Shown here: one piece after another, positions 15,048-24,074 of the stretch
Layout: the number at the start of each line of letters is the position of its first letter
How positions within the stretch are numbered: the first letter of the stretch is position 1
Assembly (NCBI RefSeq): GCF_046736075.1
Contig: NZ_CP177163.1
Location: 3,224,001-3,288,000 of the forward strand
DNA length: 64,000 nucleotides
Source: Stenotrophomonas sp046736075
GTDB taxonomy: Bacteria > Pseudomonadota > Gammaproteobacteria > Xanthomonadales > Xanthomonadaceae
Direction of reading: 5' to 3'
The notes under the pieces: generated by a model
The model's database searches: none
What the model saw: only the letters and a program-made list of their open reading frames with translations
What the model was told of the DNA's origin: nothing
Translations under genes and position numbers: made by a program

Positions 15048-16085
15048 TCAATTCCAGCTCAGTACCACCTTGCCGGCCTTGCCCTGTTCCATCAGGTCGA
15101 AGCCCTTCTGGAAGTCGTCGATCGGCAACTGGTGGGTGAGCACCTTGCCGAGCGGGAAGCCGGACAGTACCAGCTGGGTCATCTTGTACCAGGTCTCGTA
15201 CATCTTGCGGCCGTAGATGCCCTGCACGGTCAGGCCCTTGAAGATGATCTTGTCCCAGTCGCAGCCGGCGCCCTTGGGCATGATGCCGAGCATGGCGATC
15301 TTGCCGCCGTGGTACATGCAGTCGAGCATGTCGTTGAAGGCGCGCGGGTTGCCGCTCATTTCCAGGCCCACGTCGAAGCCCTCCATGTGCAGGTCCTTCA
15401 TCACGTCCTTGAGCGAGGTGTTGGACACGTTGACCACGCGCGTGGCGCCCATGTCGGCAGCCAGCTTCAGGCGGAAATCGTTGACGTCCGTGACCACCAC
15501 GTTGCGTGCGCCGATGTGCTTGCAGATGCCCGCGGCAATGATGCCGATCGGGCCGGCGCCGGTGATCAGCACGTCCTCGCCGATCACGTTGAACTCCAGC
15601 GCGCAGTGCGCGGCGTTGCCGTACGGGTCGAAGAAGGCGGCCAGTTCGGACGGGATCTGGTCGGGGATGGGCCACAGGTTGCTGGCCGGCATCACCATGT
15701 ACTCGGCGAAGGCGCCGTTGACGTTGACGCCGATGCCCACGGTGTTCGGGCACAGGTGCGGGCGGCCGCCACGGCAGTTGCGGCAGTGGCCGCACACGAT
15801 GTGACCTTCGGCCGACACGCGCTGGCCGATCTCATAGCCGGTGACGCCCGGGCCGATCTCGGCGATGCGGCCGACGAACTCGTGGCCGATGGTCAGGCCC
15901 GGCTTGATCGTGCGCTGGCTCCATTCGTCCCACAGGTAGATGTGCAGGTCCGTACCGCAGATGGCGGTCTTTTCCAGCTTGATCAGGACTTCGTTCGGGC
16001 CCGGGGTGGGCACCGGAACCTCGTCCAGCCAGATGCCCTTGGCGGCTTCACGCTTGACCAGGGCCTTCATTGTTTGCTGCGCCAT
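15048..16085 (-). CDS. tdh: L-threonine 3-dehydrogenase
   Basis: Zinc-dependent MDR enzyme that oxidises threonine to 2-amino-3-ketobutyrate with NAD+, feeding Kbl. From the first ATG (16085) it has 345 residues; from the internal ATG at 16070 (MKALVKREAAKGIWL) 340, closest to the family's 341. The inner start may therefore be the true one. Signatures: AICGTDLHIYLWDEWSQ with the catalytic-zinc Cys, GHEFVGRI, the structural-zinc cysteines GHCRNCRGGRPHLCPNT and the Rossmann motif ITGAGPIGIIAAGI. Its upstream region is shared with the divergent S46 peptidase gene. Confidence 0.95.
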   Translation of the reverse strand: MAQQTMKALVKREAAKGIWLDEVPVPTPGPNEVLIKLEKTAICGTDLHIYLWDEWSQRTIKPGLTIGHEFVGRIAEIGPGVTGYEIGQRVSAEGHIVCGHCRNCRGGRPHLCPNTVGIGVNVNGAFAEYMVMPASNLWPIPDQIPSELAAFFDPYGNAAHCALEFNVIGEDVLITGAGPIGIIAAGICKHIGARNVVVTDVNDFRLKLAADMGATRVVNVSNTSLKDVMKDLHMEGFDVGLEMSGNPRAFNDMLDCMYHGGKIAMLGIMPKGAGCDWDKIIFKGLTVQGIYGRKMYETWYKMTQLVLSGFPLGKVLTHQLPIDDFQKGFDLMEQGKAGKVVLSWN

Positions 16086-16253
16086 CGGGGTGGAACTCGT
16101 CTGGGGGAAAACGCGGATTATAGAGCCGCCGGCGGTTTTCCCATGCTGCGTTGCGGGTGGTCCGGGGCTCCCCTGGGGGGCCATGACTTCCGGGCATCGG
16201 GCCGGGGCGGGCGCTGGGCTACACTCGGCGGTTCTTTCACCAGGGGCTGCTCA

Positions 16254-18419
16254 ATGCGCTCGAACCTGCTCGCTTTCTCCGTCGTCGCCAGCCTCGGGCT
16301 GGTCCAGGTCGCCCATGCCGCCGAAGGCATGTGGGTGCCGCAACAGTTGCCGGAGATTGCCGGCCCGCTCAAGCAGGCCGGCCTGAAGCTGTCCCCGGAG
16401 CAGATCTCCAACCTGACCGGCGACCCGATGGGCGCGGTGGTGGCACTGGGCGGCTGCACCGCCAGCTTCGTGTCGCCGCAGGGCCTGGTGGTCACCAACC
16501 ACCATTGCGCCTACGGTGCGATCCAGCTGAACTCCACCGCCGAAAAGAACCTGATCAAGGACGGCTTCAACGCCCCGACCCTGGCCGACGAGCTGAGCGC
16601 CGGCCCCAACGCCCGCGTGTTCGTGCTTGACCAGATCACCGACGTGACCGACCAGGCCAAGGCCGCCATCGCCGCCGCGGGCAAGAACCCGCTGGCCCGC
16701 ACCCGCGCGCTGGACGCCTTCGACAAGGCCCAGACCGCCGCCTGCGAAGCCGATGCAGGCTTCCGCTGCCGCCTGTACAGCTTCTCCGGCGGCAACACCT
16801 ACCGCCTGTTCCGCAACATGGAAATCAAGGACGTCCGTCTGGTCTACGCCCCCCCGGGCAGCGTGGGCAAGTTCGGCGGCGACATCGACAACTGGATGTG
16901 GCCGCGCCACACCGGCGACTTCTCGTTCTACCGTGCCTACGTGGGCAAGGATGGCAAGCCGGCCGCGTTCTCGGCCGACAACGTGCCCTACCAGCCCAAG
17001 CACTTCCTGAAGTTCGCCGACCAGCCGCTGGGCGCCGACGACTTCGTGATGGTGGCCGGCTACCCGGGCCGCACCAACCGCTACGCGCTGGCCGGTGAGT
17101 TCAACGAAACCGCCAGCTGGACCTACCCGACCATCGCGCGCCACTACAACGCGGTGATCGACCTGATCGGCAAGGCCGGCCAGCAGGACGCCGACATCAA
17201 GGTGAAGTACGCCGCCACGATGGCCGGCCTGAACAACACCGCCAAGAACTACCAGGGCCAGCTGGACGGCTTCAAGCGCATCGACGCCGCCGGCCAGAAG
17301 CAGGCCGAGGAAGCGGCCGTGCTGGCGTGGCTGAAGAAGCAGGGCGCCGCCGGCAAGCCGGCACTGGCCGCGCACGCGCAGCTGATCAAGCACCTGGAAG
17401 AAGGCCGCGCCACCCGTGACCGCGACCTGATCGTGGGCCAGTTCAACAACACCTCGGCGCTGGGCTCGGCGATCACGCTGTACCGCCTGTCGATCGAGCG
17501 CAGCAAGGCCGACGCCGAGCGCGAAGCCGGTTTCCAGGAGCGCGACCTGCCGTCGATCGAGGGGTCGCTCAAGCAGATGGACCGCCGCTACGTGGCGCGC
17601 ATGGACCAGCAGCTGCAGGCCTACTGGCTGAACCAGTACGCCGCACTGCCGGCCGCGCAGCGCAACAACGAGGTGCTGAACCAGTGGCTGGCGGGCAGCG
17701 ACAAGGCCGCCATCGACGGTCTGGTCGGCAAGCTGTCGGGTACCAAGCTGGGCAGCCTGGATGAACGCCTGAAGTGGTTCAAGGCCGACCGCGCGGCGTT
17801 CGAAGCCAGCACCGATCCGGCGATCCAGTACGCGGTGGCGGTCATGCCGGCGCTGCTGAAGCAGGAAGAGCAGAAGAAGACCCGCGAAGGCGAGTCGCTG
17901 GTGGCCCGCCCGCTGTACCTGCAGGCACTGGCGGACTACAAGAAGAGCCAGGGCGAGTTCGTGTACCCGGACGCCAACCTGTCGCTGCGCATCACCTTCG
18001 GCAACGTCATGGGGTACGCCCCGAAGGACGGCGTGGCCTACACCCCGTTCACCACGCTGGAAGGCATCGTCGCCAAGGAAACCGGTGCTGATCCGTTCGA
18101 CTCGCCCAAGGCGCTGCTCGATGCGGTCAAAGCCAAGCGGTATGGCGGCCTGGAAGACAAGCGCATCGGCTCGGTGCCGGTGAACTTCCTGTCCAACCTG
18201 GACATCACCGGCGGCAACTCGGGTTCGCCGGTGCTGGATGCCAACGGCAAGCTGGTTGGCTTGGCGTTTGACGGCAACTGGGAATCGGTCAGCTCCAACT
18301 GGGTGTTCGACCCGGTGATGACCCGCATGATCTCGGTGGACAGCCGTTACATGCAGTGGATCATGCAGGAAGTGGCGCCGGCGCCGCAGCTGCTGAAGGA
18401 ACTGAACCTGGCCAAGTAA
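16254..18419 (+). CDS. S46-family dipeptidyl peptidase (DPP7/DPP11-like)
   Basis: Periplasmic serine peptidase of 721 residues that removes dipeptides from peptide N-termini; the family length is about 700-720. The start at 16254 gives a clean signal peptide (MRSNLLAFSVVASLGLVQVAHA, then AEGMW). Catalytic residues of the chymotrypsin-like fold are visible: His in VVTNHHCAYGAIQ (about residue 83), an Asp in FGGDIDNWMWPRHTGDF (about 210) and the Ser in TGGNSGSPVLDANGKLVG (about 653). The helical cap domain lies between. S46 enzymes occur in Bacteroidetes and Xanthomonadaceae and serve peptide nutrition. The residue that separates DPP7 from DPP11 specificity (near the Ser) could not be assigned with certainty. 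Confidence 0.92.
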   Translation: MRSNLLAFSVVASLGLVQVAHAAEGMWVPQQLPEIAGPLKQAGLKLSPEQISNLTGDPMGAVVALGGCTASFVSPQGLVVTNHHCAYGAIQLNSTAEKNLIKDGFNAPTLADELSAGPNARVFVLDQITDVTDQAKAAIAAAGKNPLARTRALDAFDKAQTAACEADAGFRCRLYSFSGGNTYRLFRNMEIKDVRLVYAPPGSVGKFGGDIDNWMWPRHTGDFSFYRAYVGKDGKPAAFSADNVPYQPKHFLKFADQPLGADDFVMVAGYPGRTNRYALAGEFNETASWTYPTIARHYNAVIDLIGKAGQQDADIKVKYAATMAGLNNTAKNYQGQLDGFKRIDAAGQKQAEEAAVLAWLKKQGAAGKPALAAHAQLIKHLEEGRATRDRDLIVGQFNNTSALGSAITLYRLSIERSKADAEREAGFQERDLPSIEGSLKQMDRRYVARMDQQLQAYWLNQYAALPAAQRNNEVLNQWLAGSDKAAIDGLVGKLSGTKLGSLDERLKWFKADRAAFEASTDPAIQYAVAVMPALLKQEEQKKTREGESLVARPLYLQALADYKKSQGEFVYPDANLSLRITFGNVMGYAPKDGVAYTPFTTLEGIVAKETGADPFDSPKALLDAVKAKRYGGLEDKRIGSVPVNFLSNLDITGGNSGSPVLDANGKLVGLAFDGNWESVSSNWVFDPVMTRMISVDSRYMQWIMQEVAPAPQLLKELNLAK

Positions 18420-18444
18420 GGCGGTCAGGGCAGGTGAAGTCATG

Positions 18445-18476
18445 AGGCCCCGCTGCGAAAGCAGCGGGGCTTTTTT
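18445..18476 (+). terminator. rho-independent terminator of the S46 peptidase gene
   Basis: Perfect hairpin GCCCCGCTGC-GAAA-GCAGCGGGGC followed by six T residues, 27 bases after the stop codon. Confidence 0.93.
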
Positions 18477-18528
18477 GTGGCGCGGGTCGGGCGCGGGTCG
18501 GCCATGAACGGCGCCGCCGCATCGGCAG

Positions 18529-18547
18529 AGCCGACCGTTGGTCGGCT
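18529..18547. repeat. palindromic repeat AGCCGACC-GTT-GGTCGGCT
   Basis: Exact 8-base arms around GTT. The same 19 bases recur at 58479-58497 and a close relative (with a GTAG head) at 57364-57386. It belongs to a second SMAG-like sequence group with a GACC/GGTC core. Confidence 0.75.
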
Positions 18548-18688
18548 GGCCGCGCACGGCGCGGCAATGATCGAAGCCGCCACCCGGCACGGGTTCGGTG
18601 CGGCAACCGGGTATCATCCCTGTTCCGCGCGCTTTCACAGGATGTGAACGAAGCGCCGGAACTCCTCCCCCAAGGACCCCTTGCTCGC

Positions 18689-19333
18689 ATGCGCATCCTG
18701 CTTGCCCGTCACGGCGAAACCCCGTGGAACGCCGAAGGCCGCTACCAGGGCCAGATCGATATCCCGTTGTCGCCGATCGGCGAAGCCCAGGCCCAGGCGC
18801 TGGGCGAACGCCTGCGCTCGGTCGACATCACCCGCGCCGTCGCCTCGCCGCTGTCGCGTGCCCAGCGCACCGCCCAGCTTGCGCTCGGCAGCGCGCGCGC
18901 CGACATGCTGCTCACCGAACCGGACCTGCAGGAAATCGCCCACGGTGAGTGGGAAGGTCTGCTGGCCAGCGAAATCAACGAAAAGGATCCCTCGCGGCTG
19001 AAGGCCTGGCGCGAAGAACCGGACACCGTGCTGATGCCCGGCGGCGAATCGCTGCGTCTGGTGCTGGAGCGCAGCTGGCGCGGCCTGGCCCGCGCGGCCG
19101 ACGGCCTCGGCGAGCACGACACCCTGCTGGTGGTGGCCCACGATGCCGTCAACCGCGTGATCCTGTGCCGCATCCTTGGCCTGCCGATCTCCCGCCTGTG
19201 GACCTTCCGCCAGGCGCCGACCACCCTCAACCTGCTCGAAGGGCCCGACCTGGACAGCCTGGAGGTGGTCCGCCTGAACGACTGTGCCCACCACACGCCG
19301 TTCTTCGGCGAAGCCAAGCACCGCGCGCTGTAA
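18689..19333 (+). CDS. histidine phosphatase family protein (GpmB/CobC-like)
   Basis: Cytosolic phosphatase of 214 residues in the phosphoglycerate mutase-like superfamily. The start is ATG 18689 because the fold begins at MRILLARHGETPWN; earlier in-frame starts lack a good ribosome-binding site. The RHG motif carries the phospho-accepting His (residue 8). The second conserved His is in LVVAHDAVNRVI (about residue 151). A GEWEGLL motif and an LSPIGEAQAQALGERL helix are typical of the small cofactor-independent branch. Substrate unknown. It sits 47 bases upstream of folC on the same strand, so it may head the folC-purF operon. Confidence 0.88.
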   Translation: MRILLARHGETPWNAEGRYQGQIDIPLSPIGEAQAQALGERLRSVDITRAVASPLSRAQRTAQLALGSARADMLLTEPDLQEIAHGEWEGLLASEINEKDPSRLKAWREEPDTVLMPGGESLRLVLERSWRGLARAADGLGEHDTLLVVAHDAVNRVILCRILGLPISRLWTFRQAPTTLNLLEGPDLDSLEVVRLNDCAHHTPFFGEAKHRAL

Positions 19334-19380
19334 CCGCCTTCCCGTCGCACCCCGTCGTCCGCCACATTGATCCAACGCCC

Positions 19381-20655
19381 ATGACCATCGCCCACCCGCA
19401 GACCCTCACCGACTGGCTCACCTACATCGAGCAGCAGCACCCGGCCACCATCGACATGGGGCTGGATCGGGTGCGCACCGTGGCGCAGGCGATGGGCCTG
19501 GGCGCGCCGGCCACCCGCAGCATCGTGGTCGGTGGCACCAACGGCAAAGGCTCCACCGTGGCCTTCATCGAGGCGATCGCCCGCGCCGCAGGCTGGAAGG
19601 TCGGCGCGTATACCTCCCCGCACCTGCTGCGTTACAACGAGCGCGTGCGCATCGACGGCCAGGACGTCGCCGATGAGGATCTCATCGCCGCCTTCGCCGC
19701 CGTGGAACAGGCACGCGGGCAGACCACGCTGACCTATTTCGAGTACGGCACCCTGGCCGCGCTGCACCTGTTCGCTGCCGCCGGGCTGGACCTTGCCGTG
19801 CTGGAGGTGGGCCTGGGTGGGCGCCTGGACGCGGTCAACATCGTGGACGCCGACGTGGCCGTGATCACCACCGTGGACATCGATCACAGCGACTGGCTGG
19901 GCGAAGACCGCGAAGCGATCGGCGCCGAGAAGGCCGGCATCATCCGCGGCTGGAAGCCGGTCATTCTCGGCGAAACCGATCCGCCGTCCAGCGTGCTGGC
20001 CCGTGCCTACGTGCTGGGCGCCAACGCGATCCGCGGCGGCAGCGATTTCTTTGCCGACGTCATCGACGCACAGCACTGGCGCTGGCGTGATGTTGGTTTC
20101 CGCATCGAACTGCCGACGCCGGCGCTGCGTGGGCCGATCCAGCTGCGCAATGCCGCCTCGGCGATTGCCGCGCTGCGCGCGCTGGACAAGCCGTTGCCGC
20201 GCGCGGCATTCGTGGAGGGCGTGGCCAATGCGCGCATCCGCGGCCGCCTGCACGCCTTCGACCGCGACGGCGTGGAGGTGCTGGTCGACGTTGGCCACAA
20301 CCCGCAGGCCGCGCGGGAGCTGGCCACCGCCCTCAAGGCCGCACCGGCGGCCGGGCGCACCGTGGCCGTGTTTGCGGCACTGCAGGACAAGGACGCCGCC
20401 GGCGTGGTCGAGGCGCTGGCGACGGAGGTCCAGGCCTGGCACCTGGCCGGCCTCGAGGGCGCGCGCGCACAGAGCGCCGAGGCCCTGCAGGCGCGCCTGG
20501 CCGGCACGGTTGCGGCCGACGGCAGCCGCCATCCCCGCGTGACCGATGCGCTGCAGCAGGCGCTGCGCGATGCCCAGCCGGGTGACCGCGTGCTGGTGTT
20601 CGGCTCCTTCCACACCGCCGCGCAGGCGCTGCAGTGGCTGGAGACGGCACCCTGA
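19381..20655 (+). CDS. folC: bifunctional folylpolyglutamate/dihydrofolate synthase
   Basis: Makes dihydrofolate from dihydropteroate and glutamate and adds further glutamates; cytosolic. It has 424 residues (E. coli 422). Mur-ligase-type ATP-binding loop GGTNGKGSTVAFIEAIARA near residue 50, followed by SPHLLRYNERVRIDG, the metal/substrate segment EVGLGGRLDAVNIVDADVAVIT and DIDHSDWLG. The C-terminal glutamate-binding domain has VLVDVGHNPQAARELA. It is first in the conserved order folC-dedD-cvpA-purF, as in E. coli. Confidence 0.95.
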   Translation: MTIAHPQTLTDWLTYIEQQHPATIDMGLDRVRTVAQAMGLGAPATRSIVVGGTNGKGSTVAFIEAIARAAGWKVGAYTSPHLLRYNERVRIDGQDVADEDLIAAFAAVEQARGQTTLTYFEYGTLAALHLFAAAGLDLAVLEVGLGGRLDAVNIVDADVAVITTVDIDHSDWLGEDREAIGAEKAGIIRGWKPVILGETDPPSSVLARAYVLGANAIRGGSDFFADVIDAQHWRWRDVGFRIELPTPALRGPIQLRNAASAIAALRALDKPLPRAAFVEGVANARIRGRLHAFDRDGVEVLVDVGHNPQAARELATALKAAPAAGRTVAVFAALQDKDAAGVVEALATEVQAWHLAGLEGARAQSAEALQARLAGTVAADGSRHPRVTDALQQALRDAQPGDRVLVFGSFHTAAQALQWLETAP

Positions 20656-20761
20656 GTCCGTGCGGCGGTCCTGTGCCGCCGTTCAGCCGCATTCGACGCC
20701 GCGCACGCGCGCGACCGTATAATCGCCGTGGCATTCCGCCGCGCCGCCCTGCCTGCCTTCC

Positions 20762-21784
20762 GTGGATACTCCTCTGAAACAGCGACTGATTGGTGCCATC
20801 GTTCTGGTGGCTTTGGCTGTGATCTTCCTGCCCATGCTGGTCAAGGGCCCCGCGCCGGACAGCGGCGTGGCCAATGTGCCGATCACCGCGCCGGCTGCAC
20901 CGGCGGACGGACAATTCGAAACGCGTGAGCTGCCCCTGGTGGCGCCGACCGGTGCCGCCACCGGCCTGCAGAGCGGGGCATCCACCACCCAGCCGCTGGC
21001 CGACACCGGTGCCGTGGCTGCCGATCCGGCGCCGGCCGACACCTCCCCGGCCGTGGCCGCCGGCAACTACGCGGTCAGCTTCGGCGCCTATGGCAGCCAG
21101 GCCGATGCCGACGCGGTGATCGCCCACCTCAGGAAATCGCAGCTGCCCGGGTTCAGCGAGCCGGCCACGATCAACGGCCGCCAGGCCTGGCGCGTGCGCG
21201 TGGGGCCCTACGCCGATCGTGCCCAGGCCGAATCGGCCCGCCTGCAGGCAGTGAAGGTGCGCAGCGACGTCAAGGCCGAAGTCGTGACCCTGGACGCCCG
21301 TGCGGACAGCGCCGTGGCTGCCACGCCGACGCCGACGCCGACGCCCGCCCCGGCCAGCGCCTCCAGCGCCACCCCGGCCGCAGCAGCCACCAATACGGTC
21401 AAAACCGAAGCGCTGCCGGCCGAGCCGGTGGCTGCCGCCAAGCCCGAGCCGAAGCCGGCCGCGCCCAAGCCCGAGCCGAAGCCGGCCCCGGCCAAGCCGG
21501 AACCTGCAGCCGCCACCGTTGCGGCACCGGCCGCACCGGCCGCCAGCAGCGTCGGTTTCGCCGTGCAGCTGGGCGCCTTCGGCCAGGCTGCCGAAGCCAA
21601 CGCACTGCGCGACAAGGTGCGCGCGGCTGGCTTCAGCGCCTTCGTCGAGCAGGTCCGCACCGACAAGGGCACGTTGAACCGCGTGCGCGTCGGGCCGGTG
21701 GCCAACCGCGCCGACGCCGAGAACCTCAAGGCCCAGGTCGCGGCCAAGGTCGGCGTGGCCGGCATGGTCCGCCCGCACCCTTGA
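20762..21784 (+). CDS. dedD: DedD-like protein with two SPOR domains
   Basis: Inner-membrane division-associated protein of 340 residues. It starts at a GTG (MDTPLKQRLIGAIVLVAL), giving one N-terminal transmembrane helix. A first SPOR domain (about 100-178: YAVSFGAYGSQADADAVIAHL...WRVRVGPYADRAQAESA) is followed by a Pro/Ala/Lys/Glu-rich linker with repeated KPEPKPA units. A second SPOR domain runs from about 260 to 338 (FAVQLGAFGQAAEANALRDKV...NRVRVGPVANRADAENL). SPOR domains bind glycan strands lacking stem peptides at the septum. E. coli DedD has one SPOR domain; this one has two. Position between folC and cvpA matches E. coli. Confidence 0.85.
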   Translation: MDTPLKQRLIGAIVLVALAVIFLPMLVKGPAPDSGVANVPITAPAAPADGQFETRELPLVAPTGAATGLQSGASTTQPLADTGAVAADPAPADTSPAVAAGNYAVSFGAYGSQADADAVIAHLRKSQLPGFSEPATINGRQAWRVRVGPYADRAQAESARLQAVKVRSDVKAEVVTLDARADSAVAATPTPTPTPAPASASSATPAAAATNTVKTEALPAEPVAAAKPEPKPAAPKPEPKPAPAKPEPAAATVAAPAAPAASSVGFAVQLGAFGQAAEANALRDKVRAAGFSAFVEQVRTDKGTLNRVRVGPVANRADAENLKAQVAAKVGVAGMVRPHP

Positions 21785-21836
21785 GCCCCGGCATGCACCG
21801 CCTGCCGGCCCCACGGCCCTGCCGCAGAGCGCGGGC

Positions 21837-22568
21837 GTGATCGACATCGTGCTGCTGGCGCTGATCGGCACCTCGGTGCTGCTCGGTCTGATGCGCGGTT
21901 TCGTCGGCATCGTAGTTGCCACGCTGTCCTGGCTGCTGGCCGGCTGGGCCGCGTTTCTGTTCGGCAATGACGCCGCGCACTGGTGGGCCGCACCGGCCGC
22001 GCCGGGCACCGGCCATTACGTGGGCGGCTATCTGGGCGTGTTTCTGGCGGTGATGATCGCCGTCGGCGGGATCGGAATGCTGATCAAGGCCGCCGTGAAG
22101 GTGACCTGCCTGACCGGCGCCGACCGCCTGCTGGGCGGGGCGCTGGGCCTGGTCCGCGGTGCCTTCCTGGGCTGTGTGCTGCTGATGCTGGCCGCCTTCA
22201 CGCCGCTGCCCGACGAGGCCGCCTGGCGCGACTCCCAGGTCCGCCCGCTGCTCCAGCCCGGGGTACGGTGGATGCAGGCGCAGCTGCCCGAGGTGGCGCT
22301 GCCGGAGGTGAATCTGCCGCAACTGCCGCCGCTGGAATTGGGCAAGCCGCTCGCGACAGGCGATAATGGCGTGCTTGGCGAGGTAGTGGCAGGGCGCGGA
22401 TGGCCGCGTCCGGTTGACGAGGCGAGGGACCCGGTACCTGCCGACGCTGCGGCGCGCGGACCGGCTTCCACACTGCCCACCAACATCGAGCCGGCGCGCG
22501 CGCGTCCGGACGACACCGCTCCCTCGCGGAACGGTTCCCCCGGCCAGGCACGGCCACCTTCACTGTAG
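21837..22568 (+). CDS. cvpA: CvpA family membrane protein
   Basis: Inner-membrane protein of 243 residues. It starts at a GTG (MIDIVLLALIGTSVLLGLMRGF), 52 bases after dedD and 29 bases before purF. Four hydrophobic helices occupy residues 1-125, with the CvpA pattern LMRGFVGIVVATLSWLLAGWAA and LVRGAFLGCVLLML. The last 110 residues are Pro-, Ala- and Arg-rich and predicted to be disordered, a long tail compared with E. coli CvpA (162 residues). CvpA was found through colicin V production; its basic role is not settled, with envelope homeostasis suggested. The purF neighbourhood is conserved. Confidence 0.9.
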   Translation: MIDIVLLALIGTSVLLGLMRGFVGIVVATLSWLLAGWAAFLFGNDAAHWWAAPAAPGTGHYVGGYLGVFLAVMIAVGGIGMLIKAAVKVTCLTGADRLLGGALGLVRGAFLGCVLLMLAAFTPLPDEAAWRDSQVRPLLQPGVRWMQAQLPEVALPEVNLPQLPPLELGKPLATGDNGVLGEVVAGRGWPRPVDEARDPVPADAAARGPASTLPTNIEPARARPDDTAPSRNGSPGQARPPSL

Positions 22569-22597
22569 ATGGGCACAGCCCAGCGGAGATTCGCACC

Positions 22598-24064
22598 ATG
22601 TGTGGCATCGTCGGAATCGTCGGCAACCAGAACGTCGCCGGGCAGTTGTATGACGGCCTGACCGTCCTCCAGCATCGCGGCCAGGATGCGGCTGGCATCG
22701 CCACCGCCGACGGCACCCGCCTGCGCGTGCAGAAGGCCAACGGCCTGGTCCGCGACGTGTTCGACGCCAAGCGGATGTCGACCCTGGAAGGCCGCGTCGG
22801 CATCGCGCATGTGCGCTACCCGACCGCCGGTTCGGAAGGCATGGACGAAGCGCAGCCGTTCTACGTCAACTCGCCGTACGGCATCGCGCTGGCCCACAAC
22901 GGCAACCTGATCAACACCGAAGCCCTGCGCCAGCAGGTCTTCGAGCAGGACCGCCGCAACGTCAACACCGATTCGGACAGCGAAGTGCTGCTGAACGTGT
23001 TCGCCTACGAGCTGGACGCGCAGCGCCAGCTCACCCCGGAAGCGGCGATCCGTGCCGTGGCCGGCGTGCACCGCCGCTGCAAGGGCGGCTATGCGGTGAT
23101 CAGCGTGGTGCTGGGCCTGGGCCTGGTTGCCTTCCGCGATCCGCATGGCATCCGCCCGCTGGTGCTGGGCAAGCGCGCCCATGCCGAAGGCGATGAATAC
23201 ATCGTGGCCTCCGAGTCGTCCGCACTGGATGTGCTGGGCTTCCAGCGCGTGCGCGATGTGCGCCCGGGCGAAGCGCTGGTGATCACCGCACGCGGCGAGC
23301 TGTTCTCCGAAGTGTGCGCCGAGCCGGCCGAGCACAGCCCGTGCATCTTCGAGTACGTGTACTTCGCGCGCCCGGACTCGATGATCGACAACGTCTCGGT
23401 GCACAAGGCGCGCATGCGCATGGGCATCAAGCTGGGCGAGAAGATCCTGCGCCTGCGTCCGGACCACGACATCGACACCATCATCCCGATCCCGGACACC
23501 TCGCGCGACGCCGCGCTGGAGATCTCCAACACGCTCGGGGTGAAGTACCGCGAAGGCTTCATCAAGAACCGCTACATCGGCCGCACCTTCATCATGCCGG
23601 GGCAGGGTGAGCGGGTGAAGTCGGTGCGTCGCAAGCTCAACCCGATCCACCTGGAGTTCCGCAACCGCGTGGTGCTGCTGGTCGACGACTCGATCGTGCG
23701 TGGCACCACCAGCCAGCAGATCGTGCAGATGGCGCGCGACGCCGGTGCGCGCAAGGTCTACCTGGCCAGCGCCGCGCCGCCGGTGCGCTTCCCCAACATC
23801 TACGGCATCGACATGCCGGCGGCCGAGGAACTGGTCGCGCACAACCGCAGCGTCGAGGAAATCGAGGCGCACCTGGGCTGCGACTGGTTGATCTACCAGG
23901 ACATCGAGGACATGGAAGCGGCGGTGCGCGAAGGCAATCCGGAGCTGAAGACGTTCGATTCGTCGTGCTTCAACGGCATCTACCCGACCGGGATCGAGCC
24001 GGGCTACTTCGAACGCATCCAGCAGCTGCGTTCGGACGATGCCAAGCACAAGCGACGCGCCTGA
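22598..24064 (+). CDS. purF: amidophosphoribosyltransferase
   Basis: Transfers ammonia from glutamine to PRPP, giving phosphoribosylamine, the first committed step of purine synthesis. It has 488 residues (E. coli 505). The N-terminal nucleophile Cys2 is in MCGIVGIVG. The glutaminase domain runs to about 230 with QHRGQDAAGIA and ALAHNGNLIN. The phosphoribosyltransferase domain has the PRPP loop VVLLVDDSIVRGTTSQQIV (about 350-370) and YIGRTFIMPGQ. It is last in the folC-dedD-cvpA-purF order. Confidence 0.97.
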   Translation: MCGIVGIVGNQNVAGQLYDGLTVLQHRGQDAAGIATADGTRLRVQKANGLVRDVFDAKRMSTLEGRVGIAHVRYPTAGSEGMDEAQPFYVNSPYGIALAHNGNLINTEALRQQVFEQDRRNVNTDSDSEVLLNVFAYELDAQRQLTPEAAIRAVAGVHRRCKGGYAVISVVLGLGLVAFRDPHGIRPLVLGKRAHAEGDEYIVASESSALDVLGFQRVRDVRPGEALVITARGELFSEVCAEPAEHSPCIFEYVYFARPDSMIDNVSVHKARMRMGIKLGEKILRLRPDHDIDTIIPIPDTSRDAALEISNTLGVKYREGFIKNRYIGRTFIMPGQGERVKSVRRKLNPIHLEFRNRVVLLVDDSIVRGTTSQQIVQMARDAGARKVYLASAAPPVRFPNIYGIDMPAAEELVAHNRSVEEIEAHLGCDWLIYQDIEDMEAAVREGNPELKTFDSSCFNGIYPTGIEPGYFERIQQLRSDDAKHKRRA

Positions 24065-24074
24065 GGCCGTTGGC

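Noticed and set aside
12643..16085. A kbl-tdh operon.
   Set aside because: A gene on the opposite strand, a SMAG array and a terminator lie between them, so they must be transcribed separately.
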